DNA of 64,000 nt from Nocardioides nematodiphilus (GCF_020216525.1 NZ_JAIWOY010000013.1:1-64000); one strand, 5' to 3'; counted from the first letter of the stretch, positions 38,528 to 46,455 are shown. Made by a program: numbers and translations. Notes: generated by a model from the letters alone, not told the origin.

Positions 38528-39316
38528 ATGACCACCACGCTCGCGATCGCCAACCAGAAGGGCGGCGTCGCCAAGACCACCTCCGTCGCGTCCCTCGGCG
38601 CGGCGCTCGCCGAGCTCGGGCACTCGGTGCTGCTCGTCGACCTCGACCCGCAGGCCTGCCTGACGTTCTCGCTCGGCATCGATCCGGAGGACCTGGAGCT
38701 CTCGGTGCACCACGTGCTCACCAAGGGCACCGATCCGCGTGAGGTCATCTACGAGACCGAGGACGGCGTCCACCTGCTGCCGGCCACGATCGAGCTGGCG
38801 CGCGCCGAGGCCGACCTGCTGACCCGTACGGGCCGCGAGCACGTGCTCAAGGCCGTGCTGGAGGCGATGGCCGAGGACGCCGCGCCCGACTACGACTGGG
38901 TCCTCTTCGACTGCCCGCCGTCACTCGGCGTGCTCACCGTCGCCGCGCTGACCGCCGCGAACGGCGTGCTGATCCCGCTGCAGTGCGAGACGCTCTCACA
39001 CCGTGGCGTCGGCCAGCTGCTCGACACCGTGCACGACGTGCGCCGCTTCACCAACCGCTCGCTCGACGTGTGGGGCGTCCTTCCGACCCTGTACGACGGG
39101 CGTACGACGCATGCGCGCACCGTGCTGGAGACGATCTCCGAGACGTATGGGCTCGACGTGATCGAGCCGCCGATCCCCAAGACGATCAAGTTCGCCGAGG
39201 CCCCGGCCGCCGGACGCTCGATCCTCGTCACCTCGCGCACCAGCAAGGGCGCCCAGGCCTACCGCGAGGTCGCGGCCAACCTGGTCGCACGCGCCGCGCA
39301 GGGTCCCAGGAAGTAG
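38528..39316 (+). CDS. Orphan ParA-family ATPase
   Basis: A 262-aa ParA/Soj-like ATPase. The deviant Walker A is NQKGGVAKTTS with both signature Lys; Walker A' is LVDLDPQACLTF and Walker B is VLFDCPPS. No parB or centromere-like repeat is adjacent, so it is unlikely to be the chromosomal partitioning protein. Mycobacterium Rv3213c occupies the matching place near the RNA helicase. ATG 38528 is chosen since the Walker A follows within ten residues. An L,D-transpeptidase starts 13 nt later. Confidence 0.9.
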   Translation: MTTTLAIANQKGGVAKTTSVASLGAALAELGHSVLLVDLDPQACLTFSLGIDPEDLELSVHHVLTKGTDPREVIYETEDGVHLLPATIELARAEADLLTRTGREHVLKAVLEAMAEDAAPDYDWVLFDCPPSLGVLTVAALTAANGVLIPLQCETLSHRGVGQLLDTVHDVRRFTNRSLDVWGVLPTLYDGRTTHARTVLETISETYGLDVIEPPIPKTIKFAEAPAAGRSILVTSRTSKGAQAYREVAANLVARAAQGPRK

Positions 39317-39329
39317 TGGGTCCAGACAC

Positions 39330-40037
39330 GTGAGCAGGCATCGCGCTGACGTCCGCCCCCGATGGGGGCGGATCGGGCTCCTCGGCACCTCCGCGCTGGT
39401 CACCCTGGTCGCGGTGCTCGCCGGCTTCGGCGTCATCTCAGGCTCCGGCGGCGGGCCGACCGTCGCGCACGACCCCGCCGACGCGGCCGCCGCGGTCGCA
39501 CAGGTGATGGCGGACACGCCGTCCACGAGCCCGTCCGCCAGTGCCTCGGTCAGTGCGACGCCGAGCACGGCGGCGCCAGCGTCAGCGTCGGCGTCCCCGA
39601 GCCACAGCCCGGCCGCTGCCCAGAGCACTGCGCTGCCCCCGGACTCCGGCTCCGGCCGCCGCGCGGTCTTCTCCCAGACCGAGCAGCGCGTCTGGATCGT
39701 CGGTGACGACGGCAAGGTCGAGCGCACGTACCTCGCCTCGGGGAGCGTCGAGGACAACCTCCGCCCCGGCACCTACCACGTCTACGGCAAGTCGCGCTGG
39801 GCCACGGGCATCGAGGACTCCGGCGTGATGCAGTACTTCGTGCGCTTCGCGCACGGCACCGACTCGGGCGCCTCGATCGGCTTCCACTCGATCCCGACCA
39901 AGGACGGCAAGCCGCTGGAGACCATCGCCCAGCTCGGCACCCCGCTCTCGCACGGCTGCATCCGGCAGAAGACCGAGGATGCCATCGCGATGTGGGACTT
40001 CGCCGACATCGGCACCGAAGTGGTCGTCGTCGCCTGA
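39330..40037 (+). CDS. L,D-transpeptidase (YkuD)
   Basis: A 235-aa exported enzyme forming 3-3 peptidoglycan cross-links or attaching proteins to the wall. An N-terminal membrane anchor (IGLLGTSALVTLVAVLAGFG) is followed by a Ser/Ala/Pro spacer (~70 residues) and a YkuD domain with the catalytic motif in GTPLSHGCIRQ (His, Cys, Arg) near residue 205. It follows parA closely, so the two are probably co-transcribed. The 22-bp repeat array begins 4 nt after its stop. Confidence 0.92.
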   Translation: MSRHRADVRPRWGRIGLLGTSALVTLVAVLAGFGVISGSGGGPTVAHDPADAAAAVAQVMADTPSTSPSASASVSATPSTAAPASASASPSHSPAAAQSTALPPDSGSGRRAVFSQTEQRVWIVGDDGKVERTYLASGSVEDNLRPGTYHVYGKSRWATGIEDSGVMQYFVRFAHGTDSGASIGFHSIPTKDGKPLETIAQLGTPLSHGCIRQKTEDAIAMWDFADIGTEVVVVA

Positions 40038-40040
40038 CGC

Positions 40041-40172
40041 GACTCGGCCCTCGCGCACCGCTGACTCGGCCCTCCGGCACGCTCGACTCGGCCCTCGCGC
40101 ACCGCTGACTCGGCCCTCCGGCACGCTCGACTCGGCCCTCGTGCACCGCTGAGTCGGCCCTCCGGTACGCGA
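40041..40172 (+). repeat. Six tandem 22-bp units, forward arm
   Basis: Six contiguous 22-bp units begin at 40041, 40063, 40085, 40107, 40129 and 40151, each opening GACTCGGCCCT (last copy GAGTCGG). They alternate between two types, ending CGCGCACCGCT and CCGGCACGCTC, so the array equals three 44-bp dimers. The forward arm ends at a terminator hairpin. A reading frame on the opposite strand exists only because the repeat has no stop; I treat it as non-coding. Confidence 0.95.
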
Positions 40173-40173
40173 A

Positions 40174-40202
40174 AGGCCGCTCCGTCGGTGACGGAGCGGC
40201 CT
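40174..40202. terminator. Terminator at the centre of the mirrored repeats
   Basis: Perfect 13-bp stem AGGCCGCTCCGTC (40174-40186) with GACGGAGCGGCCT (40190-40202), GGT loop, preceded by GAAA and followed by CTCT. It lies between the converging L,D-transpeptidase and helicase genes. Confidence 0.9.
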
Positions 40203-40205
40203 CTC

Positions 40206-40271
40206 AGCGATGCCTCAGGGCCAGGTCAGCCGTGTCTAACGGCCGAGTCGGCGGTGCTTGAGGGCCGAGTC
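40206..40271 (-). repeat. Three 22-bp units, inverted arm
   Basis: Three contiguous 22-bp units (40206-40227, 40228-40249, 40250-40271) match the forward unit on the other strand. Their reverse complements begin GACCTGGCCCT, GACTCGGCCGT and GACTCGGCCCT and end ATCGCT, CACGGCT and CACCGCC. The last unit overlaps the helicase stop codon (40270-40272), so the repeat intrudes to the very end of that gene. Confidence 0.9.
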
Positions 40272-41760
40272 ACTCGGCGGCGGGAGCGCCCTCGCCGGCC
40301 GGCTTGGAGCCCGACGAGCGACGACGGCGACGGCGGGCCGGCTTCTTGGCGTCACCGTCCGTGCCGCCCTCGGCCGCCGGAGCGGACGCGACGGCGGCGG
40401 GAGCCTCAGTGCCCTCGGCACCGGCGACGACCTCGCCGCCGCGCGAGCGGGTACGCGTACGGTCGCGGTTGCGCGGGGCGCGCTCGGAGCGCTCGCCGTC
40501 CTTAGAGGCCGGGCGGTCGGAGCGCTCGGCGCGCGGGGTGGGCTCGGACTTCTTCAGCCGGCCCTTGGTGCCCTTGGCGATGCCCATGTCGTGCAGGAAG
40601 TTCTCCGAGGAGGAGTAGGTCTCCACGATCTCGTCGAACGGCAGGTCGAGAGCCTTGTTGATGAGCTTCCACTTCACCAGGTCGGCCCAGTCGACCAGGG
40701 TGACGGCGATGCCGGAGGCACCCGCGCGGCCCGTACGACCGATGCGGTGGACGTAGGTCTTCTCGTCGTCCGGGGTCGTGTAGTTGATGACGTGGGAGAC
40801 GCCGGTGACGTCGATGCCGCGGGCGGCGACGTCGGTGCAGACCAGGATCTGGACCTTGCCGTCGCGGAAGCGCTGCATGGTCTTCTCGCGGGCGACCTGC
40901 GCCATGTCGCCGTGCAGGGCGCCGGCGTTGAAGCCGCGGTCGACGAGGTCGTCGGCGACGCGCTGGGCCTGGCGCTTGGTGCGGGCGAAGACGACGACCT
41001 TGTCGACGTCGGGGGAACCGACCAGGATGCGGCCGATCATCTCCGGCTTGTCGAGGTCGTGGGCCTGGTACACGTACTGCGCGGTCGCCGGCACCATCGT
41101 GGTGTCGTACGAGGACTCGGCGCGGATGTTCATCGGGGTGCGCATGTAGGTGCGCGCCAGGGCCACGATCGGGCCCGGCATGGTGGCCGAGAACAGCATC
41201 GTCTGGCGCGTCTCGGGGGTGAGCTTGATGAGCTTCTGGATGTCCTCGAGGAAGCCCAGGTCGAGCATCTCGTCGGCCTCGTCGAGCACGAGCGCGTGCA
41301 CGTGGGAGAGGTCGAGGACCTTGCGGTTCGCGAGGTCGATCAGTCGGCCCGGGGTGCCGATGACGATGTCGACGCCGGACTCGAGCGCCTCGATCTGGGA
41401 CTCGTACGGGGTGCCGCCGTAGATGGCGAGGGTGCGCACGCCGCGGGTGGAGCCGGCGAGGGTGATGTCGCCGTAAACCTGGAGCGCGAGCTCGCGGGTC
41501 GGGGCGACGATCAGGGCCTGCGGCTTGCCCTGCGGGATCTCCGGGTAGTCCGGGTCGGTCGGCGCGACGGTGCGCTGCACGACCGGGATGCCGAAGGCGA
41601 GGGTCTTGCCGGTGCCCGTACGGGCCTGGCCGATGAGGTCGGTGCCCTGGAGGGCGACGGAGAGGGTCATCTCCTGGATGGCGAACGGCTTGCTGATGCC
41701 CTTGGACTCGAGCGCGTCGCAGATCTCGGGCATGACGCCGAGGTCACGGAAGGTTGTCAT
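40270..41760 (-). CDS. DEAD-box RNA helicase, RhlE-like
   Basis: ATP-dependent RNA helicase (496 aa). The Q motif is FRDLGVMPEICDALESKGIS then FAIQ; motif I is ARTGTGKT, Ia PTRELALQ, II VLDEADEML, III FSATMP and VI HRIGRTGRAG. The C-terminal ~110 residues are low-complexity, rich in Arg, Asp, Ala and Gly, as in RNA-binding tails of RhlE/CshA-type enzymes, and end near the repeat array. In M. tuberculosis the orthologue is rhlE (Rv3211). Likely roles are ribosome assembly and mRNA turnover. The 128-nt gap upstream (41761-41888) shows no other gene. Confidence 0.94.
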   Translation of the reverse strand: MTTFRDLGVMPEICDALESKGISKPFAIQEMTLSVALQGTDLIGQARTGTGKTLAFGIPVVQRTVAPTDPDYPEIPQGKPQALIVAPTRELALQVYGDITLAGSTRGVRTLAIYGGTPYESQIEALESGVDIVIGTPGRLIDLANRKVLDLSHVHALVLDEADEMLDLGFLEDIQKLIKLTPETRQTMLFSATMPGPIVALARTYMRTPMNIRAESSYDTTMVPATAQYVYQAHDLDKPEMIGRILVGSPDVDKVVVFARTKRQAQRVADDLVDRGFNAGALHGDMAQVAREKTMQRFRDGKVQILVCTDVAARGIDVTGVSHVINYTTPDDEKTYVHRIGRTGRAGASGIAVTLVDWADLVKWKLINKALDLPFDEIVETYSSSENFLHDMGIAKGTKGRLKKSEPTPRAERSDRPASKDGERSERAPRNRDRTRTRSRGGEVVAGAEGTEAPAAVASAPAAEGGTDGDAKKPARRRRRRSSGSKPAGEGAPAAE

Positions 41761-41888
41761 GGTGTTCAGATGTCGCTTTCACTTGGCCGGAGCGGCTCTG
41801 TCGTCTCGACCGTGGGTCTTGTCTCAACCGTCAGGGAAAGCACAGTGCCGCGCACATACGCACGCGAGTTTATCGGTAGTGTGCAGCC

Positions 41889-42572
41889 GTGGTTGCATCC
41901 GTGGCTCCCGACCTGACCGACCCGCGCTATCGCGCCGCGATCATCGATCTGCTCGGTGCGATCGCGTACGGCGAGATCTCCGCTGCTGAGCGACTCTCCG
42001 AGGACGCCGGTCGCGCGCCCTCGCTCGGCGACAAGGTAGAGCTGCTGCAGCTCGCCCACGCCCAGTTCAAGAAGGTCGACCCGATCATGGACGCGCTGCG
42101 CGCTCTGGGCGCCGACCCGGACGAGGCGATGGCGCCGTTCCAGATCCCGATCGACGCGTTCCACGCCTACACCGCGCCCGCCGACTGGTGGGAGTCGCTG
42201 GTCAAGGCGTACGTCGGCGACAACCTGGTGCGCGACTTCTACCGTGAGTTCGCCGTCCACCTCGACGCCAAGACCCGCGGCATCATCGAGTCGACGCTGG
42301 TGGAGGACCGCAGCGAGTTCGTCGTGGACCGGGTCCGCGCCGGCATCGAGGCCGACCACCTGATCGCCGGTCGGCTCGCGCTGTGGGGCCGCCGGATCAT
42401 GGGGGAGGCCCTCACCCAGACCCAGCACGTCGCCGCCGAGCGCGAGTCGCTCTCCGACGTCCTCGCCGGCGACGTGATCGGCACGCTCGACCTCGCCTCG
42501 ATCGCGGAGATGTTCGGCCGGATCACCCAGCACCACATCGAGCGGATGGGCAAGCTCGGACTCGAGCACTGA
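41889..42572 (+). CDS. Ferritin-like MiaE-type protein
   Basis: A 227-aa helical protein of the ferritin-like/MiaE group, matching the Rv3210c position next to the helicase. Candidate iron-binding acidic and His positions lie in helices: GAIAYGEISAAERLSED, an EADH in the third helix, and QHHIERMGKLGLEH at the C-terminus. MiaE hydroxylates the ms2i6A base in tRNA; whether this actinobacterial branch does so is unproven. The start is GTG 41889. A strong terminator follows 7 nt after the stop. Confidence 0.75.
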   Translation: MVASVAPDLTDPRYRAAIIDLLGAIAYGEISAAERLSEDAGRAPSLGDKVELLQLAHAQFKKVDPIMDALRALGADPDEAMAPFQIPIDAFHAYTAPADWWESLVKAYVGDNLVRDFYREFAVHLDAKTRGIIESTLVEDRSEFVVDRVRAGIEADHLIAGRLALWGRRIMGEALTQTQHVAAERESLSDVLAGDVIGTLDLASIAEMFGRITQHHIERMGKLGLEH

Positions 42573-42579
42573 GAACGCG

Positions 42580-42611
42580 AGCAGCCCCCGTCCGCGCGGA
42601 CGGGGGCTGCT
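42580..42611. terminator. Terminator after the MiaE-like gene
   Basis: Perfect 15-bp stem AGCAGCCCCCGTCCG (42580-42594) with CGGACGGGGGCTGCT (42597-42611); the innermost bases open to give the loop. It lies between converging genes. Confidence 0.9.
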
Positions 42612-42630
42612 GCGTCGTGCGAGGAGCGGG

Positions 42631-42966
42631 TCAGCGGCGGGTGGTGTCGCGACCGGTGATGAAGGAGGCCGCCATGACGGCGAAGCACGCCACCACGACC
42701 TGCCAGATGTGGCGCCACCAGTCGATGCCCTTGGTGGTGTTGTCCCAGCCGTACGGGCCGTCGGGGTTGGCGTCCATCACGCGCTGCGCCGGGCCGGACA
42801 GGCCGAAGATCGCGTAGTACAGCAGGCTGCCGACGATCATGCCGACGATGCCGCACACGATGGTCAGCCAGAACGGGATGTTGTCGCGGTGGCCTGGCGC
42901 GAGGAGCTTGCCGAGCGCACCGATGATGATGCCGCCGACGAGGATGACAATGATCGTCCAGAGCAT
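42631..42966 (-). CDS. GlsB/YeaQ-like small membrane protein
   Basis: A 111-aa protein of the GlsB/YeaQ/YmgE (transglycosylase-associated) stress family. Three hydrophobic segments are seen: TIIVILVGGIIIGALGKLLA, TIVCGIVGMIVGSLLYYAIF and WQVVVACFAVMAASFI. The GALGKLLAPG turn is the hallmark. An insertion between helices 2 and 3 (about 30 residues, GWDNTTKGIDWW) makes it longer than most. Function is unknown. The 42967-43056 stretch upstream holds only its promoter region. Confidence 0.82.
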   Translation of the reverse strand: MLWTIIVILVGGIIIGALGKLLAPGHRDNIPFWLTIVCGIVGMIVGSLLYYAIFGLSGPAQRVMDANPDGPYGWDNTTKGIDWWRHIWQVVVACFAVMAASFITGRDTTRR

Positions 42967-43056
42967 GATGGGTCCCTTCAGACTGTCAGCCGGGAGCTAC
43001 CTGCTCCCGTCCTGATCTTGCACCTATCTGGCCACGCATGTACCCCTCCGACGACG

Positions 43057-43089
43057 CAGCACGCCGCCGCGTGTCGCGACGGCGTGCTG
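43057..43089. terminator. Terminator after the DUF3107 gene
   Basis: Stem CAGCACGCCG (43057-43066) with CGGCGTGCTG (43080-43089), extended after one mismatch by CGCG/CGCG around a TGT loop. It lies 26 nt beyond the stop of the minus-strand DUF3107 gene. Confidence 0.85.
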
Positions 43090-43114
43090 TGGTGCTGCCA
43101 GGAAAGGCGGTCGG

Positions 43115-43336
43115 TCAGTTCAGGAAGCCGACCTTGCGGTCGGAGCCGGCGCCGATCTCGACGTACGTGATCTTGTCGGCCGCGACGAAGACGTGCTTGC
43201 CCTTGCGGTCGGTCAGGCTCAGCAGGCTGCCGGCGGCGATCGCGTCGGCCACCTGCTTCTGGACCGCCTCCGCGCTCTCGTCGCTCTCCACGACCAGCTC
43301 GCGGGCGCTGTACTGCACGCCGATCTTGATCTCCAC
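43115..43336 (-). CDS. DUF3107 protein (TB9.4-like)
   Basis: A 73-aa protein of the DUF3107 family, like mycobacterial TB9.4 (Rv3208A). It opens VEIKIGVQYSARELVVES and ends YVEIGAGSDRKVGFLN. Function is unknown. A GTG start with AAGGAG upstream is preferred; a longer frame reads across the TetR stop. It lies 11 nt downstream of the TetR gene, the same pairing as in Mycobacterium, so the two are probably one transcript. Confidence 0.92.
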   Translation of the reverse strand: MEIKIGVQYSARELVVESDESAEAVQKQVADAIAAGSLLSLTDRKGKHVFVAADKITYVEIGAGSDRKVGFLN

Positions 43337-43347
43337 GTCTTGCTCCT

Positions 43348-44007
43348 TCAGTGCTGCTCGTCGATCTTCGGGTAGCCGGCGATGCCCCGCCAGGCGAGGT
43401 TGCCGACAAACGTAGCCGCCTCGTCCTTGCTCATCCGCCGACGGCTGTCCAGCCAGAACCGGGACGAGACCTGCGCCATTCCCACCAGCGAGACCGCGAG
43501 CAGCAGCGCCGCGGGCTCCGGCAGGTCGGTGTCGGCCGCGATGACCTCGGCGATCGCCTCGGTGCACTCGTTCGTGACGCGGTCGACCTGCTCGCGCACG
43601 GCGGGCTCGTTGGTGAGGTCGGACTCGAAGACCAGGCGGTACGCGCCGGAGTCGCTGGCGACGTAGTCGTAGAAGGCCTGGACCGTGCGGGAGACGCGCT
43701 CGTTGTTGTCGTGCGTGGAGTTCAGCGCCTCGCGCACGTTGTTGATCATCGCGTCGCAGGACTGCTCCAGGAGCGCGAGGTAGAGCTCGAGCTTGCCGGG
43801 GAAGTGCTGGTAGAGCACCGGCTTGGAGACGCCGGCACGCTCGGCGATGTCGTCCATCGCGGCGGAGTGGTAGCCCTGGGCGACGAAGACCTCGAGGGCA
43901 GCGCCCAGCAGCTGGGTGCGCCGCTCCGAGCGCGGCATCCGGGCCCCGCGGCGACGGGGGTCATCGAGGTCGTACTGGTCGGTGCTCACGGGGCTCCCGC
44001 TGGTCAT
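43348..44007 (-). CDS. TetR-family regulator (Rv3208-like)
   Basis: A 219-aa repressor-type protein. The N-terminal helix-turn-helix reads RRTQLLGAALEVFVAQGYHS then MDDIAERAGVSKPVLYQHFP; the rest is a helical ligand and dimerisation domain with FYDYVASDSGAYRLVFESDL. Position next to DUF3107 and moeZ matches Rv3208. A palindrome 53-70 nt upstream of its start is a likely autoregulatory operator that could also touch moeZ. An N-terminal extension of about 25 residues precedes the HTH; a start at the internal Met24 is possible. Confidence 0.92.
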   Translation of the reverse strand: MTSGSPVSTDQYDLDDPRRRGARMPRSERRTQLLGAALEVFVAQGYHSAAMDDIAERAGVSKPVLYQHFPGKLELYLALLEQSCDAMINNVREALNSTHDNNERVSRTVQAFYDYVASDSGAYRLVFESDLTNEPAVREQVDRVTNECTEAIAEVIAADTDLPEPAALLLAVSLVGMAQVSSRFWLDSRRRMSKDEAATFVGNLAWRGIAGYPKIDEQH

Positions 44008-44059
44008 GCCGGCTGATCGATCGGCAGTGGATGGTGCTGGCGCTTTGCCTGAACGCGCA

Positions 44060-44077
44060 GCCTACCCGGCGGTAGGC
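44060..44077. promoter_or_regulatory. Candidate TetR operator between tetR and moeZ
   Basis: GCCTACC (44060-44066) and GGTAGGC (44071-44077) form a perfect 7-bp inverted repeat around CGGC. It lies in the 190-nt divergent gap, a typical place for autorepression by the adjacent TetR protein. No other gene is seen in 44008-44197. Confidence 0.55.
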
Positions 44078-44197
44078 GGTTTCGGATGCCGGGACCGGTA
44101 CGGCGCGTCCGGCGCTGCGGGGAACAATGGTGGCCTGGCCCGACGTTGGGCCTGCATCACCTGGCAACACCGCACGCAAGACCGAAGGAGCATCCCA

Positions 44198-45433
44198 GTG
44201 CCGCTCGCACCGCTCGTGGAGCCTGCTGAGTCCCTCAGCATCGACGAGGTCCGTCGCTACAGCCGCCACCTGATCATCCCCGATGTGGGCATGGCGGGTC
44301 AGAAGCGGCTCAAGAACGCGAAGGTGCTGGTCATCGGCGCCGGCGGACTGGGCAGCCCCGCGCTGCTCTACCTGGCCGCGGCCGGCGTCGGCACCCTCGG
44401 CATCGTCGAGTTCGACGAGGTCGACGAGTCGAACCTGCAGCGCCAGATCATCCACAAGCAGTCGACCATCGGCCAGCCGAAGGCCCAGTCGGCCGCCGCG
44501 GCCGTCGCCGACGTCAACCCGCTGGTGAACGTGGTCCTGCACGAGGAGCGGCTGGACAACGACAACGTCTACCGGATCTTCGAGGGTTACGACCTCATCG
44601 TCGACGGCACCGACAACTTCGCAACCCGCTACCTGGTCAACGACGCCGCGTACTTCCTCGGCATCCCGTACGTCTGGGGCTCGATCTACCGCTTCGACGG
44701 CCAGGCGTCCGTCTTCGCCGCCGGCCTGCGCAACAGCAAGAACGAGGAGCTGGCCGCGGCCGCCGCGGACGCGCCCTGCTACCGCTGCCTCTACCCCGAG
44801 CCGCCGCCGCCGGGCATGGTCCCCTCCTGCGCCGAGGGCGGCGTCCTGGGTGTGCTGTGCGCGAGCATCGGCTCCATCCAGGTCAACGAGGCCATCAAGC
44901 TCCTCGCGGGCATCGGTGAGCCGCTGGTCGGCAAGCTCATGGTCTACGACGCGCTCGAGATGGAGTACCGCAAGCTGAAGGTCCGCAAGGACCCGAACTG
45001 CCGGCTGTGCGGTGAGAACCCGGAGGTCACGGGTCTCATCGACTACGACTACTTCTGCGGCAACATCTCCGACGAGGCCGCCGACGCCGCCGCCGGCTCG
45101 ACGATCTCGGTGAACCAGCTCGACCAGTGGATCAAGGACCGCGACGACTTCGTGCTCGTCGACGTCCGCGAGCCCAACGAGTACGAGATCAACAAGATCC
45201 CGGGCTCCGTGCTGATCCCGAAGGGCGAGTTCCTCAACGGCAACGCCCTCGAGGAGCTCGGCAAGCTCACCGACAACGGCTCCAAGCAGCTGGTGCTGCA
45301 CTGCAAGTCGGGCGTGCGCTCGGCCGAGTGCCTCCTGGTCGCCAAGGGCGCCGGCTACTCCGACGCCGTGCACGTCGGCGGTGGCGTGGTGGCGTGGGTC
45401 AGCCAGATCGACCCGTCGCAGCCGGCGTACTGA
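44198..45433 (+). CDS. moeZ: MoeZ adenylyltransferase/sulfurtransferase
   Basis: A fusion of a MoeB/ThiF-type domain and a rhodanese domain (411 aa) that adenylates sulfur-carrier proteins such as MoaD, ThiS and CysO and loads them with sulfur for molybdopterin, thiamine and cysteine synthesis. The ATP-binding loop is GAGGLGSPAL; zinc Cys pairs are CYRC and CRLC; the rhodanese active-site loop is LHCKSGVRS with the persulfide Cys. GTG 44198 follows GAAGGAG at 44184-44190. Frame extension upstream is not conserved. Confidence 0.95.
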   Translation: MPLAPLVEPAESLSIDEVRRYSRHLIIPDVGMAGQKRLKNAKVLVIGAGGLGSPALLYLAAAGVGTLGIVEFDEVDESNLQRQIIHKQSTIGQPKAQSAAAAVADVNPLVNVVLHEERLDNDNVYRIFEGYDLIVDGTDNFATRYLVNDAAYFLGIPYVWGSIYRFDGQASVFAAGLRNSKNEELAAAAADAPCYRCLYPEPPPPGMVPSCAEGGVLGVLCASIGSIQVNEAIKLLAGIGEPLVGKLMVYDALEMEYRKLKVRKDPNCRLCGENPEVTGLIDYDYFCGNISDEAADAAAGSTISVNQLDQWIKDRDDFVLVDVREPNEYEINKIPGSVLIPKGEFLNGNALEELGKLTDNGSKQLVLHCKSGVRSAECLLVAKGAGYSDAVHVGGGVVAWVSQIDPSQPAY

Positions 45434-45458
45434 TCCCCGGGTCTCTACGCTCTGACGC

Positions 45459-45785
45459 ATGACAGACAAGGACCGCCTCGACGACTACGTCGAGGCGGTC
45501 CTTGCGTTGGTGGACCAGGTCCCGCGCGGGAGGGCCACGACGTACGGCGCGATCGCCGACGCGCTCTTCGACGAGTACGGCGGCGGCCCGCGTCAGCCGG
45601 CGGCCGTGATGGCCCGGCATGCCCACGGCGTCACCTGGTGGCGGATCGTCCGCTCCGACGGCACCCTGCCGCCGCACCTCGCCGACGAGGCCCGGCAGGC
45701 CTACCTCGAGGAGGGCACACCGCTGCGGTCCTCGGGGGCGGTCGACCTGCGCGCCGCCCTGTGGCTGCCGCCCGTCGTGGACTGA
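45459..45785 (+). CDS. Alkyltransferase-like protein (Atl)
   Basis: A 108-aa protein of the MGMT C-terminal fold lacking the active-site Cys. The usual PCHR becomes WWRIV in GVTWWRIVRSDG, so it can bind O6-alkylguanine but not repair it, flagging it for nucleotide excision repair as Atl proteins do. The helix-turn-helix PRGRATTYGAIADAL and LPPHLADEARQAYLEEG are typical. The first codons contain a perfect 17-bp hairpin (45467-45504). It lies 25 nt after moeZ and matches Rv3204 in the block. Confidence 0.88.
   Translation: MTDKDRLDDYVEAVLALVDQVPRGRATTYGAIADALFDEYGGGPRQPAAVMARHAHGVTWWRIVRSDGTLPPHLADEARQAYLEEGTPLRSSGAVDLRAALWLPPVVD
45467..45504. terminator. Perfect 17-bp hairpin inside the start of the Atl gene
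   Basis: CAAGGACCGCCTCGACG (45467-45483) pairs fully with CGTCGAGGCGGTCCTTG (45488-45504) around an ACTA loop. The form is that of the window's terminators, but it covers codons 3-16 of the Atl gene. It may end moeZ transcripts or hinder Atl translation. Confidence 0.6.
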
Positions 45786-45792
45786 CGCGGGG

Positions 45793-46455
45793 TCAGTCGC
45801 GCCAGGCGTACTCGTGTTCGGGTCGCCCGGTGCTGCCGTAGCGCAGCCGCAGCTCCACCCGCCCCGCGCGGGCCAGGTCGGACAGATAGCGCTGGGCGGT
45901 CGCGCGCGAGACGCCGGTCAGCTCGGCCACGGCGATCGCGGTCAGCGGCTCGCCCGCTCGGCGCAGGGCGTCGGCGACCGCCTCGGCGGTGACCGCGGAG
46001 CGTCCCTTCGGCAGCGGCGCGCCGGCGGCGTCGCCCTCCCGCAGGGTCGCGAGAGCACGGTCGACGTCGGCCTGGCTCAGCGGCCCCACGCCGGTCAACA
46101 GGGTCCAGCACCGTGCGAATGCGGTCAGCTTGGCTGCCAGCACGGCCGGCGAGAAGGGCTTGACGACCAGGTTGAGCACGCCCCCGGCCAGGGCACGGCG
46201 CAGCGTCGCCGCGTCGTCGGCCGCGGTCACCATGATCACCGCGGTGCCGAGCTCGCCGACGATGTCGGTGCCGCGTCGATCGGGCAGGTACTCGTCGAGC
46301 AGCACCAGGTCGGGGGCCAGGTCGCGGACCGCCGCCAGCGCGTCCGCCGCCGTGTGGCTGAGTCCCACCACCTCGAAGCCGGGCACCTGACCGATGATGG
46401 CGGCATGGATGCGCGCCACGCGGAAGTCGTCGTCGACGACGAGCGTGCGGATCAT
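45793..46455 (-). CDS. CitB/DcuR-type response regulator
   Basis: A 220-aa response regulator. The receiver has LVVDDDFRVARIHAAII and phospho-Asp in LVLLDEYLPDRRGTD (about residue 54), then VVKPFSP. A C-terminal winged HTH of the CitB type follows (VTAEAVADALRRAGEPLTAI, VSRATAQRYLSDLARAG). It overlaps the sensor kinase gene by 4 nt, so the pair forms one operon. In relatives such systems detect C4-dicarboxylates or citrate and turn on uptake genes. Confidence 0.93.
   Translation of the reverse strand: MIRTLVVDDDFRVARIHAAIIGQVPGFEVVGLSHTAADALAAVRDLAPDLVLLDEYLPDRRGTDIVGELGTAVIMVTAADDAATLRRALAGGVLNLVVKPFSPAVLAAKLTAFARCWTLLTGVGPLSQADVDRALATLREGDAAGAPLPKGRSAVTAEAVADALRRAGEPLTAIAVAELTGVSRATAQRYLSDLARAGRVELRLRYGSTGRPEHEYAWRD

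Noticed and set aside
38528-39316. Chromosome partition locus with origin nearby
   Set aside because: No parB, parS-like palindrome cluster, dnaA or dnaN was found; the ParA protein is an orphan.
40041-40271. CRISPR array
   Set aside because: Units are contiguous without unique spacers, and they change orientation at the terminator.
40188-40505. Possible small protein encoded across the inverted repeats
   Set aside because: The frame reads repeats and the antisense of the helicase tail; no start signal or motif.
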